Assembly: GCF_032884065.1 (NCBI RefSeq)
Contig: NC_088868.1
Coordinates: forward strand, 34,560,890 to 34,624,889
Direction: 5' to 3'
Source: Artemia franciscana
Lineage: Eukaryota; Arthropoda; Branchiopoda; Anostraca; Artemiidae
Length of the DNA: 64,000 nt
Every line of letters starts with the position of its first letter. Positions within the stretch are counted from its first letter, which is position 1. Both the position numbers and the translations under genes were made by a program. Below are positions 21,765 through 34,143 of this stretch, piece after piece. The notes under the pieces are model-generated. The model did not search any database and was not told the DNA's origin. It saw only the letters and a list, made by a program, of their open reading frames with translations.

Positions 21765-24700
21765 TGTAGTATTTTTATATTACGTTGTATGGAAGTTTCA
21801 TGTTATGTTTTTTTGTAGGTAGCCTGGGTCAATAAACCTATTCAATAGACAACATTACATGGTGTCAGAAGTGGGATCTGAATAACAATGGACGTCCTTC
21901 AGCCATCAATAAACTGGGAGGTCAACTCCCTTTCAGAGGAATGGGACCGCTTTGAAGAACACGCTAAGCTGATGTTTGCAGGGCCACTTTCAGGCAAAAC
22001 AGAAAAAGTACAGTGTGCCTACCTACTCATCTGGGCTGGAGCAAAAGGTCGGGAAATATTCAACACCTTCAACGTCACGCCTGAAGAGCTGCATAAAATT
22101 GAACCTTACCTCGCTAAATTCAAAGCATATGCTTCACCTCAGAAGAACACAGTTTTTGCACGATACCTGTTCCAGAAGCGAGACCAAAACGACACAGAGA
22201 CTGTGGAAAAATACATCACAGATCTAAAGACATTAGTGAAACCATGCTCCTACTCAGACCCAGATGAAATGGTTCGGGACCGAATTGTATGTGGAATCCA
22301 AAACCAAAACGTGCGTGAAAAGCTCTTGGCTGAAGGTGATGAACTCACACTGGATAAAGCAACCTTTATGTGCAGAAGCCACGAAAACCCAGGCTCAACT
22401 CAAGACATTCAACGGAACGAGACCAGCCCCCATCAAACAAGAGATCGACGCTATATTCCGCTACCAAAACCGGAACAGTGGTAGAAACAAACAAACAGAA
22501 GCAAGCGGCTCCAAGAGTAAAGCATGCTATCTCTGTGGCGGAATATACTCCCCCTGACACATCTGTCCTGCAAAGGGGAAAACCTGTTCCATATGCAAAA
22601 AGACCAACCACTTTGCCAGGGTCTGTCGAAGTAAGACAGTCAGTGCAGTTGATGAAGACGCCGCAGATACAAACCCCAGCGACGAAACTGTTTTCCTTTA
22701 CTCCATCGAGCAAAGTAAGAACAAAGACGAAGCAGTTATTCCACTGACTATCAACAACCAGTTCCCTGTACAATTTAAGATCGACACAGGAGCCCAGGTG
22801 AATATCATCCCAAAGAAGTATTTTGACCTCATCACGCCAATGCCCACCATGAAACCCACCAATAAGCACCTCACAAGCTATTGTGGAGCACGGATCCCAG
22901 TAACAGGAGTCTGTGAACTATCCTGTAGGTACAAAGACAACGTGAGCAGCACGCAGCAGTTCTATGTAGTCGAGACCTCATCCTCCCCAATCATTGGCTA
23001 CCGTTCTAGCCTCAACCTGGACCTGATCAAGCTAGTCCTAAACATAGACGTAGCAACCTCCCAAGTACCACACCTGAAGGAAAAGTACAAAGAAGTATTC
23101 AGAGGAATTGGGAAGCTGGACGGAGAATGCAACATACACCTAAAGGATAACGCTACGCCAACCATCTACCCAGCCCGACGAGTCCCCGCCGCTATGCAGG
23201 ATTAGCTCAAGACAGAGCTCAGTCGCCTAGAAAGCCTAGGTATCATAGACAAAGTAGTGACCCCGACCGAATGGGTTAACTCAATGGTAATGGTAGAAAA
23301 GAAGGACGGCTCCATAAGACTGTGCATAGATCCAGTTGATCTAAATAAGTCCATCAAGCGACCGCACTACCCGATTCTCACTCTGGACGATGTCACCTCG
23401 AAGCTACACGGAGCCAAAGTATTCACCAAACTTGATGCCCTATCCGGTTACTGGTCCATTCTGCTGTCTGACGACTCTTCTTATCTCATGACATTCAGCA
23501 CGATCTATGGGAGATACCGTTTCAAGCGAATGCCCTTCGGAATCATCTCAGCCCAAGATGAATTTCAGCGGCGAATGGAAGACGCTTTCGAAGGCCTAGA
23601 AGGATTCGAAATCATCATTGACGACATGATCGTGTATGGCGACACCCAAGAAGAACACGACGAACGTCTAGCAGCAATATTGGAACAAGCCCTTGTCAAG
23701 GGCATCCGATTCAACGGAGAGAAGTGCGAGTTCTCAGTATCCAGAGTTAAGTACTTCGGACACGTCATAAGCTCCGAAGGAATGCAGCCAGACCCCGATA
23801 AGATCCGTGCCATAAACAACATGCCAAGCCCATCATGCCGAGAAGAACTCCAAACACTTCTTGGGATGATCAATTACTTAGCCAAGTACATTCCAAGTCT
23901 CTCAACAAAGAACAAAAAACTCCGTGACCTGACTAAAGTAGACCCGTTCATCTGGGAAGAGGAACACATGCAGATCCTAGAAGACTTGAAGAGCTCCATA
24001 GTATCCAACACCCCGTTCTTCAACCACAAGAGTAACAACGTGGAACTCATAGTTGACGCCTCTAGCCACGGACTTGGTGCACACCTGGTCTCGGAGGGGA
24101 AAGTCACAGCTTACGCATCGAGATCGCTCAGCAAAACAGAGCAGAAATATTCCCAGCTAGAAAAAGAGCTGTACGCCATCGTATTTGGCTGCAAACATTT
24201 CCACCATTATCTCTATGGCCGGCATGTCGAAGTTACTACTGACCACCGCCCACTCGAAACGGTGGTGGCAAACCCTATCCACAAGGCCCCACCCCGAGTA
24301 CAGAGATTAATGCTCCAGCTCCAGCCTTATGACCTTAGCCTGAAGTTCCGACCGGGCTCAGAAATTCCTGTAGCCAATGCTCTATCCCGCCTACACCTGG
24401 GCGATGCAGATCCAACACTGGAAGAAAGTCTAGATGTCTACGTACACCAAGTTGTACGAAACCTACCTGCCAGTGACCAGAAGCTCGAAGAGATCCGGGT
24501 GGAAACAACAAAGGATTCAGAACTGAGTACCCTGATCAAAACGGTCCAAGCGGGGTGGCCGAAAGCAAGAAAAGACTGACCAACCAACATCCTAGCATAC
24601 TGGAACTTGCAGCATGAACTCTCCTTCGAAAAAGGCATCCTACTCAAAGGAGAAAGGCTGATCATCCCCAAGAATATGCAGGCAGCTACACTGCAGCAGT

Positions 24701-26005
24701 TACACGCAGCCCATCTCGGAATCGAGAAAACGAAACAACGAGCCAGAATGCTGGTATATTGGCCAGGACTCAACGCAGACATCGAGCGGTACATAACGAA
24801 GTGCCAAACATGCGCCAACAACATGCCAAGCAATTCAAAGGAACCGATGATAAACCACAACATCGAGACGCTGCCGTGGCAAAAGGTTGCGACCGATCTC
24901 TTCGAATGGAAAAGCGCCAGTTTCTTGGTAACCGTCGACTACCACAGCCGTTTTTTCGAAATCGACAAGCTTCCGACGACCTCATCCAGTGCAGTCATCA
25001 CGAAACTCAAGGCCCATTTCGCCCGACACGGCATACCGTCTCAGCTAATGTCAGACAACGGACCTCAGTTCACATCGAGAGAATTCACCGATTTTACCAA
25101 GACGTGGGGAATCTCACTAACCACGTCCAGCCCAGGATACCCAAAATCCAACGGACTGATCGAGAAGGCGGTACAAATCTCAAAAAAACATCATGACGAA
25201 AGCGACAGAAAGCAGAGAAGACCCCTTCCTGGGTATACTAGAGTATAGGAATACACCCATCGACGGGTTCGCGTCACCAGCCCAGCTCCTAATGTCGCGT
25301 CAGCTAAGATCCATCCTGCCGTGCACCTCACAACACCTCAAGAAGAAAGTCATTCCAACCACACAGTTCACCCGACGAAGAACTGAAATGCAGAAACGCC
25401 AAAAGCTGTATCATGACAAATCAGCTAAATCACTGAAACAACTCACCCCTGGAGACACGGTTTACGTACAGAAGACACCCGACGGACCATGGAGTCAGGC
25501 TGTTGTGCTATCCCATGCAGGACAGCCACGATCCTACCGGGTGCGTACCAACGAAGGTTCCGTGCTAAGGAGAAACCGTAAACATCTCACAGCCCGTCCA
25601 CATCAAAGCCAGCAAGGTTTGAGCCGTCTCAGTGAGACAAGCGATGCAGCAGCACCACCAACAACAGAAACGGCTATTGAGTCACCACCCTCAGCTTCAC
25701 AGCCAGACCTGTTCATGTCCCCATTGCCACTGCGGGACGGTCAGCAGGCCAGCCCGAGCCCCAACGAGACGGCCACCGTATCTCAGCCCCAGGGTACCAG
25801 CGAAACACCATTGCAGCTACGCACGCGTTATGGTCGAATAGCAAGAGGACCCCTGAAGCTAAACCTGTAAAAAGAGTGAAGTGAAAAGAAGTATGAAAAG
25901 CTGCGGCCTTAACGCGGCCAAAGACTCAGTGAAGTGAACCAAGCCAAGACTTTAGTGGACCACTCTTGAAGTTAAAGTGTTTTGGAAGTTTAAGAGGACC
26001 CCCCC
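21765..26005 (+). mobile_element. Broken Gypsy (Ty3-type, Mag/K02A2.6-like) LTR retrotransposon
   Basis: Fossil element of about 4.2 kb lying inside the LINE. Parts in order: a short terminal piece ending in CA at 21859, followed at once by a primer-binding-like site; gag from ~21.9 kb with CCHC knuckles near 22.5-22.6 kb; protease near 22.8 kb (DTGA); reverse transcriptase ~23.2-23.9 kb; RNase H ~24.0-24.4 kb; integrase ~24.6-25.4 kb with the HHCC and DDE regions; and a C-terminal tail to ~25.87 kb. The layout and the pol sequence fit the Mag/K02A2.6-like lineage. It is broken, with about five interruptions. A pair of matching LTRs is not recognisable, and a piece of the host LINE is missing at the insertion site, so a deletion probably took the outer LTR parts. 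Most coding sequence is still recognisable, so it is of middle age and younger than the LINE. Confidence 0.85.
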
Positions 26006-28460
26006 ACTTCTCAAGGCAGGTAAGACCCTAAGCTGGTTGATTCATACTGCCCCATATCACTCACTTCCTGTGTTGCAAAACTAAATGAGAGGGTGATAAA
26101 ACAAAGTATTTTAACCCCATTATCAGACCATATCTAAATTGAACAGCTTGACTTTTTACCAGGAAGATGCACCACAGATGCCCTAGTTAGACTAGAGCAT
26201 CTAATAAAACTTAGCTTCAAAAAAGGAAAAGCTGTTTATGCAATATTTTTAGATATGGATTCAGCATTTGATAGAGTTGATGTGGGGCGGCTATCTGTAC
26301 TGGGTTTACCAGACCTACTGGTAAATTGGATCCACCAATTCTTGATGGGCAGAGAAGTTCAGGCCTCATTGGGGGATCCAATGCAGAGTCTAAGAGAAAA
26401 GTTTATGACATTGGAATCCCTCAAGGTTCTGTTCTAAGTCCACTTCTCTTCTCAGTGTATTGTCATGATATAAGCCTGGAAAATATCCTTGGAGCGGAGC
26501 TTTTTCTGTATGCTAATGATATTGCTGCTGCAGTTGTGGTGAGAGGCCCTTTATGCTTACAGTCAGCCTCCCAAAAAGCTGTAGATATGCTATCAATTTA
26601 GGCAAATAGTAATAATATGGTCTTCTCAACCCATAAATCAGTTAGTTTGCTCTTCCACAAAATACATAGCCTGGCTGCTTTCAAACCACAGGTGTAACTG
26701 AATGGACAAGGGATTATAGTTGCAGAACATGCATGCTTTCTGGGAGTTGTATTTGACCAAAAAATGACATGGAAACCCCATCTGGATGAGCTGATTGGCA
26801 GTCTCAAACAAAGACAAAGTTTCATTAATGCTCTCTGCCTTGGAAGAAGAGGTACCCCCACAGCCTTTGCCTCAACTATTGTCAAGTCAGTGGTGATATC
26901 CATAATAGACAATGGATCCTTCATATAAGGATCAGCTAAGAAATGTCTCCTGAAGAAACTTGACACTACCCTCAATCTTACAAAGGGCCCTTGGTGGCCT
27001 ATAATCTACTCCTATTGCAGCAGAAGAAAATATCTCCTCGCAAGATATTTTGCAAAGAAAGTAAGACTCAGGAAGCACATTATCAACAAAGAAATTATTA
27101 GCCACCACAACCCTGATGTCTGCTGTAAACCAACAAAGATGTAATCTTTCCAGAGATTCCTTTGCCTTCAGGGCATGGAAGAGTTCATGGAGAATGGCAG
27201 GCTGACTGTTAATTTGGATGATGATTTGCCTTGTGCCTCCAAAGAAATTTAGGAATTAATTATTCCAAAGATCAGCATCGGAAAAAAGGAGGGCCTCCCC
27301 CAAGCACTGATGAAAATCATATTCCTGGGAAAGTTGGACGAATATCAGGAATACATCCAAGTTTACACAGATGGCTCAAAGACAGAAACAAAATGTAGTT
27401 GTGCAGTAGTTATACCCTCCCAGAGCCTGTCTCTTTCCAATTGTTCAACCCCCCCAACTTGTCAATTTTCTCTGCAGAGCTTATGGCAGTTACATTTTCA
27501 CTTCAAGCCATATCAAGCCAAACAGAGATCAAAAGTCAGAAATATATTGTCTGCACTGATTCACTTTCAGCTCTGGATTACCTTTCACACCAGCAACACC
27601 AAGCAAAAAATATTGCCATTGACATTACAAATTTGGTTGCTCAACTTGCAAAAAAAGGTATATCTGTTCTATTAATATGGGTTCCAGCACACTGTGTTAT
27701 AACAGGAAACGAATTAGCAGATCAGGCTGCAAAACAAGCCTCCCAACTAGACCTGATCACTCAAACCCCTATTACTGGTCCTGAATTTTTATCTTTAATC
27801 AGCTCAAAAATTTTGGAAGAAGAAGAGGCTTTGCTCCATTCTTCCAATATTCAGCTCCTTGATCTCAATGATTATAAGCAGCCATCAAAATAAATTTACC
27901 TCACTTCTTGCATCCTTTCTACTTGCCTATTTTGTCTTAGATGTGGCCATGTAAAGACAAAATCAACCCTATTCCAGTGGAAAATGTCCCCATCCCCCAA
28001 CTGTGACACATGTGGAGTGTATGAAGATATAAGTCATATCATCTTTAACTGTAGAAAATATGAAAAAGAGAGGGAAGTAGGCTACTAAGAATTTGCTGTG
28101 AGATGGCTTTTAATGCATTGACAATGCATTCTGTTCTGGGACACTACACGTCTCCTCCATGGGCTAGACGACTAAGCACATACCTTTTAGGTAGATTTGC
28201 TAAGACTACTGGTCTGATTCATTCCCTATAAGTTTTTTTCTCACCTATATATTAATGATTTTAGAATTATCCCATTTATCATTTTAGATATATTTTATCT
28301 GCATTTGGTTGTATGAGAATGGTTATAATGTGTAAAATTGTATTACTTATTATAATTGTGTTGTATATGTATTTTAATTGCTGATTGACAATGCATAGTT
28401 GCAGCATTTTAATTCCTGTTTTTCAATGCAGGCAGTTGCTGCAGGCAAATAACGCTCCTC
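26006..28460 (+). mobile_element. RNase-H-bearing LINE, part 3: reverse transcriptase, RNase H, zinc knuckle, 3' UTR
   Basis: Reverse transcriptase in two frames: 'AIFLDMDSAFDRVDVGRL' (motif A), 'IPQGSVLSPLLFSVY' (motif B) and 'LFLYANDIAA', where the catalytic box reads YAND instead of YADD. RNase H follows at about 27310-27900 with 'VYTDGSKTE' and 'WVPAHCVITGNELADQAAK', then a C-terminal knuckle 'CGHVKTKS...CDTCGVYEDISH'. APE + RT + RNase H is the I/LOA/R1-group layout; I lean to the I group. The ORF ends near 28231 and the 3' UTR reaches about 28460. Several stops and shifts make it inactive, and ~100 residues ahead of the RT are missing where the Gypsy element lies. Confidence 0.8.
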
Positions 28461-28672
28461 TATTAGCAAGTCAAGTGATACTGTTCTGGTTCAGTGCATA
28501 CTGACCGAAGTGACACCTAAGCAAGCTAGTGATTACAGAAGGCACAGAACAAATGAGTGATACACAGGCATATGACCTATTTGTCAAATGTGTCAAACCC
28601 CAAACTACAGCAACAACGGAGGAAATGCAATGGTAAAGAAAAGCAAAGTTCTTTAAAGAATGATATGAGCAA
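28461..28672 (+). other. Possible short coding exon
   Basis: From ATG at 28550 the frame reads 'MSDTQAYDLFVKCVKPQ' and 'TTATTEEMQ', then meets 'aatggtaaag', a fair donor site, near 28632. The composition is protein-like, but it is only ~27 codons, has no recognised family and no identified partner exon. The neighbouring LINE interrupts its downstream flank. Confidence 0.25.
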
Positions 28673-28682
28673 GTGTATTCAA

Positions 28683-30307
28683 TTCAATTCAATTTATTTA
28701 TAACACATCTACAAAAAGAGGGCGGAACGCCCTTAAGATGGAGTAATAAGAGAGAAAAAAAAAGGTACAAATAAATACAAATCAACACAATCAAACAATT
28801 AAATAAGTAATGCTGACCATGGGTGAGACACTATCGACATAGAAGAACGAAAATCATGAAGCCTTTTATCAATAATAGATGTAGGAGAAACTAGGCGGAA
28901 TTTGTTCACTAAGTAACTATTTCTAGTCCAAGGAGGGTAATTGAGAAGGAATTTAGCATAACGAAAATATACTCTACGAACAGATAGTTTCTGAGGTTCA
29001 CTAAAAAACTGCCAAACCGGACAAAGAGAAAGGAGATGAGGTACAACTAGGCTATTATTTAATTTATCAATATGTTTAATATTAGATGCAATTGAAGCAT
29101 AAGCAATTCTCAGTTTTTTCTTCAAAAGTTCTAGGGATAAATTCACAGTTTCTTTCATATTTTTTCCAATAGGCGTTCCAAGGTAAACTAATTTTTGAGA
29201 AAGGGGGACATGAACATTAGCTAAAGATAAAGAAATAGGGCCATTTGTCTCTTTAAAGTTGAAAGCTACAACAGCAGTTTTATCAACATTGAAAGAAAGC
29301 CCAATATTTTTATATTCATTATAAAGCTGATTAAACGCGTTTTCACATCCACTAAAAGTACGGCTTAGATTCAATACGTCATCTGCAAAAGTTATTAAAG
29401 ACAAGTTAAATCCACGGTGAATACAACTAAAATTAACAGAATTTTGGGCATTTAAAACAGAGTTATTAAATAAAGAAGGTGAGGTAAGGCCACCTTGACG
29501 GACTCCTTTCAAAATATTAAAAAGGGAAGATCCCCCCTTTAACTTCGCCTTAAGGTGATGGTACATATACAGAAGGCACTTCACTATACAAAAATTTACC
29601 CCTCTTTTATACGCTTCAAATAAAACTTGGGAAAAGATACAAGAGTCGAAAGCACGAGCAACATCTAAAGCACAAAAGATAATATGGGATCTACTTCTTT
29701 CTGCATCAGCAAGAACATTCATTAAAGCAAAAAGGGCATGCTCCCGGCTAATACCTTTTTGGTAACCAAACTGGTGGGGTGGGACATAACATTTAGAAAC
29801 AATTTCATCCAAAATAACTGACTCGAACAATTTAAAAATAGTGCAAGAAACTGTTATAGGTCGGAACGAATCACACGAAGTAAAATCCTTTTTGCCTTTT
29901 TTCGGGATAGGGGTTATTTGACCAACTGTAAATTGATAAGGAACAACTCCGTTTTCAATAGACATTTGAAAAAGTAGAGATAAATGATTAAAAAGAAGAG
30001 CACTTGCATAATCAAAATGTCTGGCAGTAATTCCATCAACTCCCGCAGAATTTCTTTTCTTTAGTTTTTGACAATAAAACGATACATCACTTGGCTTAAT
30101 AATAAATGTCGAGGGTTCGTGTTTCTTCAGACAAGCACTTAATTCTTTTTCAAATTTTGACTCAAGAGCAGGATCGGGAGAAGAAAACTCATGCTTATAA
30201 TAATTTATCCACTCAGGCTCAGGAATATTATTTGCACTAATGTGTTGGGACTAAAGGATATATGGGATATAAAAAGGATATAATATGGGACTAAAGGACG
30301 GAAAGGG
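28683..30307 (-). mobile_element. 5'-truncated CR1-superfamily LINE with an uninterrupted reverse-transcriptase frame
   Basis: Minus-strand LINE. The frame is open from about 30260 to 28799 (~487 codons, no stop). Motifs in order: 'KRNSAGVDGITARHF', 'ITPIPKKGKKDF', 'FCALDVARAFDS' (motif A), 'GVRQGGLTSPSLFN' (motif B), 'ITFADDVLNLS' (FADD, 29378-29389), then 'LVYLGTPIGKNMKE'. No RNase H. The 3' UTR ends in a short 'aattgaattgaat' microsatellite, as in CR1/L2-like LINEs. A 10-bp repeat 'gtgtattcaa' at 28673-28682 and 30308-30317 probably is the target duplication. The endonuclease half is missing, so the copy itself cannot move. An intact frame with its duplication suggests a recent insertion. 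A decayed relative lies at 11570-12475. Confidence 0.85.
29378..29389 (-). other. FADD catalytic box of the LINE reverse transcriptase
   Basis: Encodes F-A-D-D, the metal-binding pair of the palm domain, intact in this copy and altered to YAND in the LINE at 26006-28460. Confidence 0.85.
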
Positions 30308-30317
30308 GTGTATTCAA

Positions 30318-31039
30318 AAGTGAATAAATTAGCATAATTGAAAGTGCATACAAAACAAAATGAATAGATTTTCAACTTCTCCCTGTGTTAAGTATGGAGT
30401 CTTATTAATAATGACCATAATTTTGACATAAACAATTACCTTCAGAAAATGACAGCTAGAACTTAAACAGGAAGATTTTTAGAATCCTAACAATATGTTC
30501 ATTATTATAGTTTTATTTGTATTTTTGGTATCAAGGAAACATTGGGACTATTGAGAAACAATGTTAAAATTCTTAAAAAGTGCCTAAAATATTTATATAT
30601 ATATCATTGCTAAGTTTTTAACATTACTTACACCCTATTCCTGCTGATTTGCAAATATAAAGCCAGGCCCAAATTATACATTTCTTGTGTATCCTGCAGT
30701 AGAGAACTATTTAGTTTTAACTCAATACCCATAAATTGATTCAAAATTAACAAATTCAAGAAACAGACAATGAATGTGAAGCATGACATTTTGCTATATA
30801 TTATAGTTTTAAGATTCTGTTAAGATTTTAAATTAAGTTAAGCATTTCCAAAAAAGGATTGAATTCTTACTTTATAATTTACTGTAACTATAAGTGAATC
30901 ATGTTCCATTGTTTTCTCCCAATTTCTGGTTTTGAATCACTTTTAAAAAATTAATAGATTAAATCTATTAATCTAGATAAAAAATCTAATTTAGATTAGA
31001 GTCCTCCACAAGAGTCTAATCTAACAGCCACAACTTTAA
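30318..31039. repeat. R4 noncoding repeats
   Basis: Resumes the family seen at 16860-17560: 'gcccaaattatacattt', 'agttttaagattctgttaag', 'gaattcttactttataattt'. The order matches 17050-17560, so the two stretches are copies of one longer unit. Confidence 0.6.
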
Positions 31040-31168
31040 TTATTTTTTAAGATTTCTGGTCCCCCCAAAGACGATGAAACCTAAAGTAGCAAAACCAGGA
31101 GCGACAGACAGACCGACAGAATTTGCGACTGCTATATGTCACTTGGTTAATACCAAGTGCCATAAAAA
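31040..31168 (+). mobile_element. R1 element, 3' end only
   Basis: Short fragment with the 'gacagacagaccgacagaat' tract, the hairpin 'cacttggttaataccaagtg' (31140-31159) and 'ccataaaaa'. Same terminus as at 10396-10425. Confidence 0.8.
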
Positions 31169-31236
31169 TGACCAAGGTGGTGAGCAAAATGTTTAGGATA
31201 ATCATTTTTTTTATTTACAAAGGCCTTCGGACCTAA

Positions 31237-31293
31237 TTAAGCCGTTTTCGGCTTAAGCATCGAAAGAAAACTGATCCGTTTCTTTCGATGCTT
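31237..31293. repeat. Two back-to-back perfect hairpins
   Basis: 'ttaagccg'-tttt-'cggcttaa' at 31237-31256, then a 15-bp stem 'aagcatcgaaagaaa' (31255-31269) with its exact complement at 31279-31293 around a 9-base loop. The stems share two bases, so they compete. Function unknown; could be a transposon end or a structured RNA. Confidence 0.85.
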
Positions 31294-32249
31294 GAATTAT
31301 GCAGACTTCTCTAAGTTTCGACAAGATTTTTTAAGAAACTAAATTTCGACTGGGTGGGGGGGATGGAAAAGGGAAACTGGTCTTCGAAGGGGGAAGTCAC
31401 CCCCCCTACCCTATAGCAAATTAAGACCCTGGGGCGGTAACCAAAATGTGAAGGAAATTTAGGATCTAAAGAACTTTTCTAATTTTTTCTGCGCTATTGT
31501 GAAAGAGATATACGTTTGCTCTTGAGTCTGTAACCGACCAACTAAAACTGAAAATAAGACCAAAGGCTATCTGACCGAGGGAAAAGTTTTTCTTCTATCG
31601 CCATCTATTTCTTTTAGTTCTATAGAGCAACTGCAGACGAAGTGTATTTTTTCTCACATTTCTTTCAATTTTTAGTAGCATTAAACCATTTGAACCTACT
31701 GAATCAGCAGCACCCACCCAGTACTAGTTTCCATCTTCTTGGGGCTAGCCAACGCCTGTGGTTGGTTTATGAACTAAAATAATTACAAACATTGAAGGTG
31801 TCTAAACGATTAAAAACTGAAAATCAATACGATCACTGTGAAATGGATAGTGAGCAATATTCGTATATGAGCCAACAAATTCAAATCGTGCTGTCTCAAG
31901 TGCCTGTGACGTGGCTGCGTTCTTTTCCCCAAGAAAAAAAAATCCCCAAAATACAATTGACAAAAGCCATGTAAAAAACAAATAAGGACAATAGAGTGAC
32001 ATTTTCCTGGGATTAAGTTTTCTGTAGATTTTTATAGTTTCAGCATCTTCTTTTTTTGTCGGGAGATGGTTCAGAAACTCGGTAGATCTCCCAAATAATC
32101 GGTAGAAGCGGAAACACCAAATGGGAGCAATCGTGCCCCTCGGCAGCCTTTTTGGTGTTACTTTGGGTGGAAAAAGAGTAGTACCTTCGTTTATAAAAAG
32201 TGTTACTTTCCAAAAACTGATTATCATAAAATTTTGCATGATTAAAAGA
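31294..32249. other. No gene recognised
   Basis: Short frames on both strands (31792-31974, 31802-32239) overlap antisense and have no known motifs. The region leads into R2 sequence. Confidence 0.45.
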
Positions 32250-32920
32250 AAAAAAAGTTTTTTTTTAACTGGATGTAAGGAGAAAAATTAAAACAAAACG
32301 AACGGACATTATTCTGTATATGAAAGGGGCAGTCCCCTCCCCAACGCCATGCTCTTTATCCCAAATTTTTTATTGCTTTAAATAGTAGAGTTGTGACAAA
32401 GAATCAAAATTTAGCGTAAAGAGTGAGGCGTCGAGGAGGGGACAGCCTCTTTCGTATAAGGAATAATTTCTATTTGTTTAAAGTTTTAACGCCGCTCCTT
32501 ACTTTCAGTAAAAAAAAAAAAAATGTAATTTCTGAACGTTTTTCAACTAATGCAGGTTCGAATTTGGTTCACTGTACATGAAAAATTAAAAACGAAATTT
32601 GGATATTAGTTTTAGCTGATTTATTCCGTATATGAAAGGTTGTCTCCTCAATAACTTGCTCTTTACACTAAAGATATTAGTACTTCTAAGAAAGCTTCCA
32701 ATTCTAATTACACTGCTCTTGTTTTTTAGTAGCCGGTCTTAAAAAATTGGGACAAACGGTCAAAATTTAGCGTAAAGAACAAGGTATTGAGGAAGGGTCA
32801 ACCCTTCATGTACGCAATAATTTCTGTTTGTTTTGAGTTTTAATGTTTCTGCTTACTTTCAGTTAAAAAAATGTGTTGTTTTTGTTTTATTTCTGATCAT
32901 TTTCTTAATTAATGCCAGTA
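32250..32920. repeat. R2 foldback units, two diverged copies in tandem
   Basis: About 32280-32560 and 32590-32920. Each has 'cgaac...attattc.gtatatgaaag', a central AT-rich stretch and then the same text inverted ('tttagcgtaaagagt', 'cgctccttactttcagt'). Arms are more diverged than in 42718-43021, so these are older. Confidence 0.75.
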
Positions 32921-34036
32921 AATCTGCCACACTCTTCATGAAATATCCCCCCCCCCTAGAAATTTCATCCAAAGTAAAGTACACCTCTCCCGTCAAATTT
33001 TCTCCAGACAATCCATCCACTCCGTAAAATTCCTTTCGGACGATTCAGAATGAAAAATTCTCCTAGGCATTCTTTTGTCTAAATAAGGCTTTAACCTCTA
33101 ATTGGGTTCTCGATCAATCCAGAAACTTTCCCTTTCGTGGAAACTTCTTCCCAGAAATCAATATATATGAAAAATAGGACCCGGATAATTCTCCCGAACA
33201 TGTAAAATTTGGCAAAGAAAATGTGAGACAATTTGAAAAAATAGAAAATGTGTAACATTTTCCCTGGAAAATTGACCCCCCCCCCCCTATTTCCCTCCCC
33301 AAGGAAATTCTCCTTACCGAAATTCAACCCAAGCACAAATCCCCCCCCCCCCGAAAAATGTCTGCATACTTCCCAATAACAAAAACTACACGTAAACAAG
33401 AGACAAATTTCATAAATTACAGGCCTCTCCGGACGGACTGTGGGGGGTCATTTTACACCTAAAGACATAGTTATTTGATATTTCAAATATATTGAACAAA
33501 ATGGCTATCTTAAAATTTTGGTTAGATTAATTTGGGTAAAAAATGGGTATGGGAGAGGGGCCAGTTGTCCTCCAATATTTTTATTCACTTGAAAAAGGGC
33601 ACAAGAATCTTTAATTTACGTTCGAATGGATCCTCTCCTGATCTTCTAAGACAATTATTTTAATATGATCACCCCTGGGGAAAAAATAAATAAAATAAAC
33701 AAGCATCCGTGATCTATCTTCTGGCAAAATTCCCTGTTTTTATGTATAGGAGCTTGAAACTTGTAGAGCAGGGTTCTCAGGTACGCTGAGTATGATGGCG
33801 TGATTTTCATAAAGATTTCTTGAATTTTAGGGGGTGTTCCCCACCTAATTCGAAAATTTTCTCAGGGTCGTAACTTTTCATGGGTAACACTAAACTCGAT
33901 TAATGTTATATAATTGAGATCAGCATAATAATCTGATTCTTTGATGTATCTAAAGATATTAAAATTCCGTCTTTTGTAGTTTCTGTTGCAATTGAGCCTA
34001 GTCGCCCCTTACTTACAGTTCGTTACCCTAAACTGT
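32921..34036 (-). repeat. R2 long repeat, inverted copy
   Basis: 33680-34036 is the reverse complement of the start of the 41338-42700 copy: 'gagtttagtgttaccca', 'aaaagttacgaccctgagaa', 'atcacggatgcttgttta'. 32940-33420 has C-run-separated blocks related to 42050-42140 in reverse. Confidence 0.65.
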
Positions 34037-34128
34037 ATTGCGAGCATGTTTAGCTTACTTTCAAACCTTAATTTTAAACAATCATTCAGCTATTGATAGC
34101 CTGTAGTTGAGAATTAATGTCCATGATG

Positions 34129-34143
34129 TTTGGCTTTGAAAAT
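34129..34143. repeat. SINE target-site duplication, left
   Basis: 'tttggctttgaaaat', 15 bp, identical to 34467-34481. Confidence 0.93.

Noticed and set aside
25871-26005. Complete 3' LTR of the Gypsy element
   Set aside because: The sequence after the last coding part does not match the terminal piece at the 5' side, so no LTR pair can be claimed.
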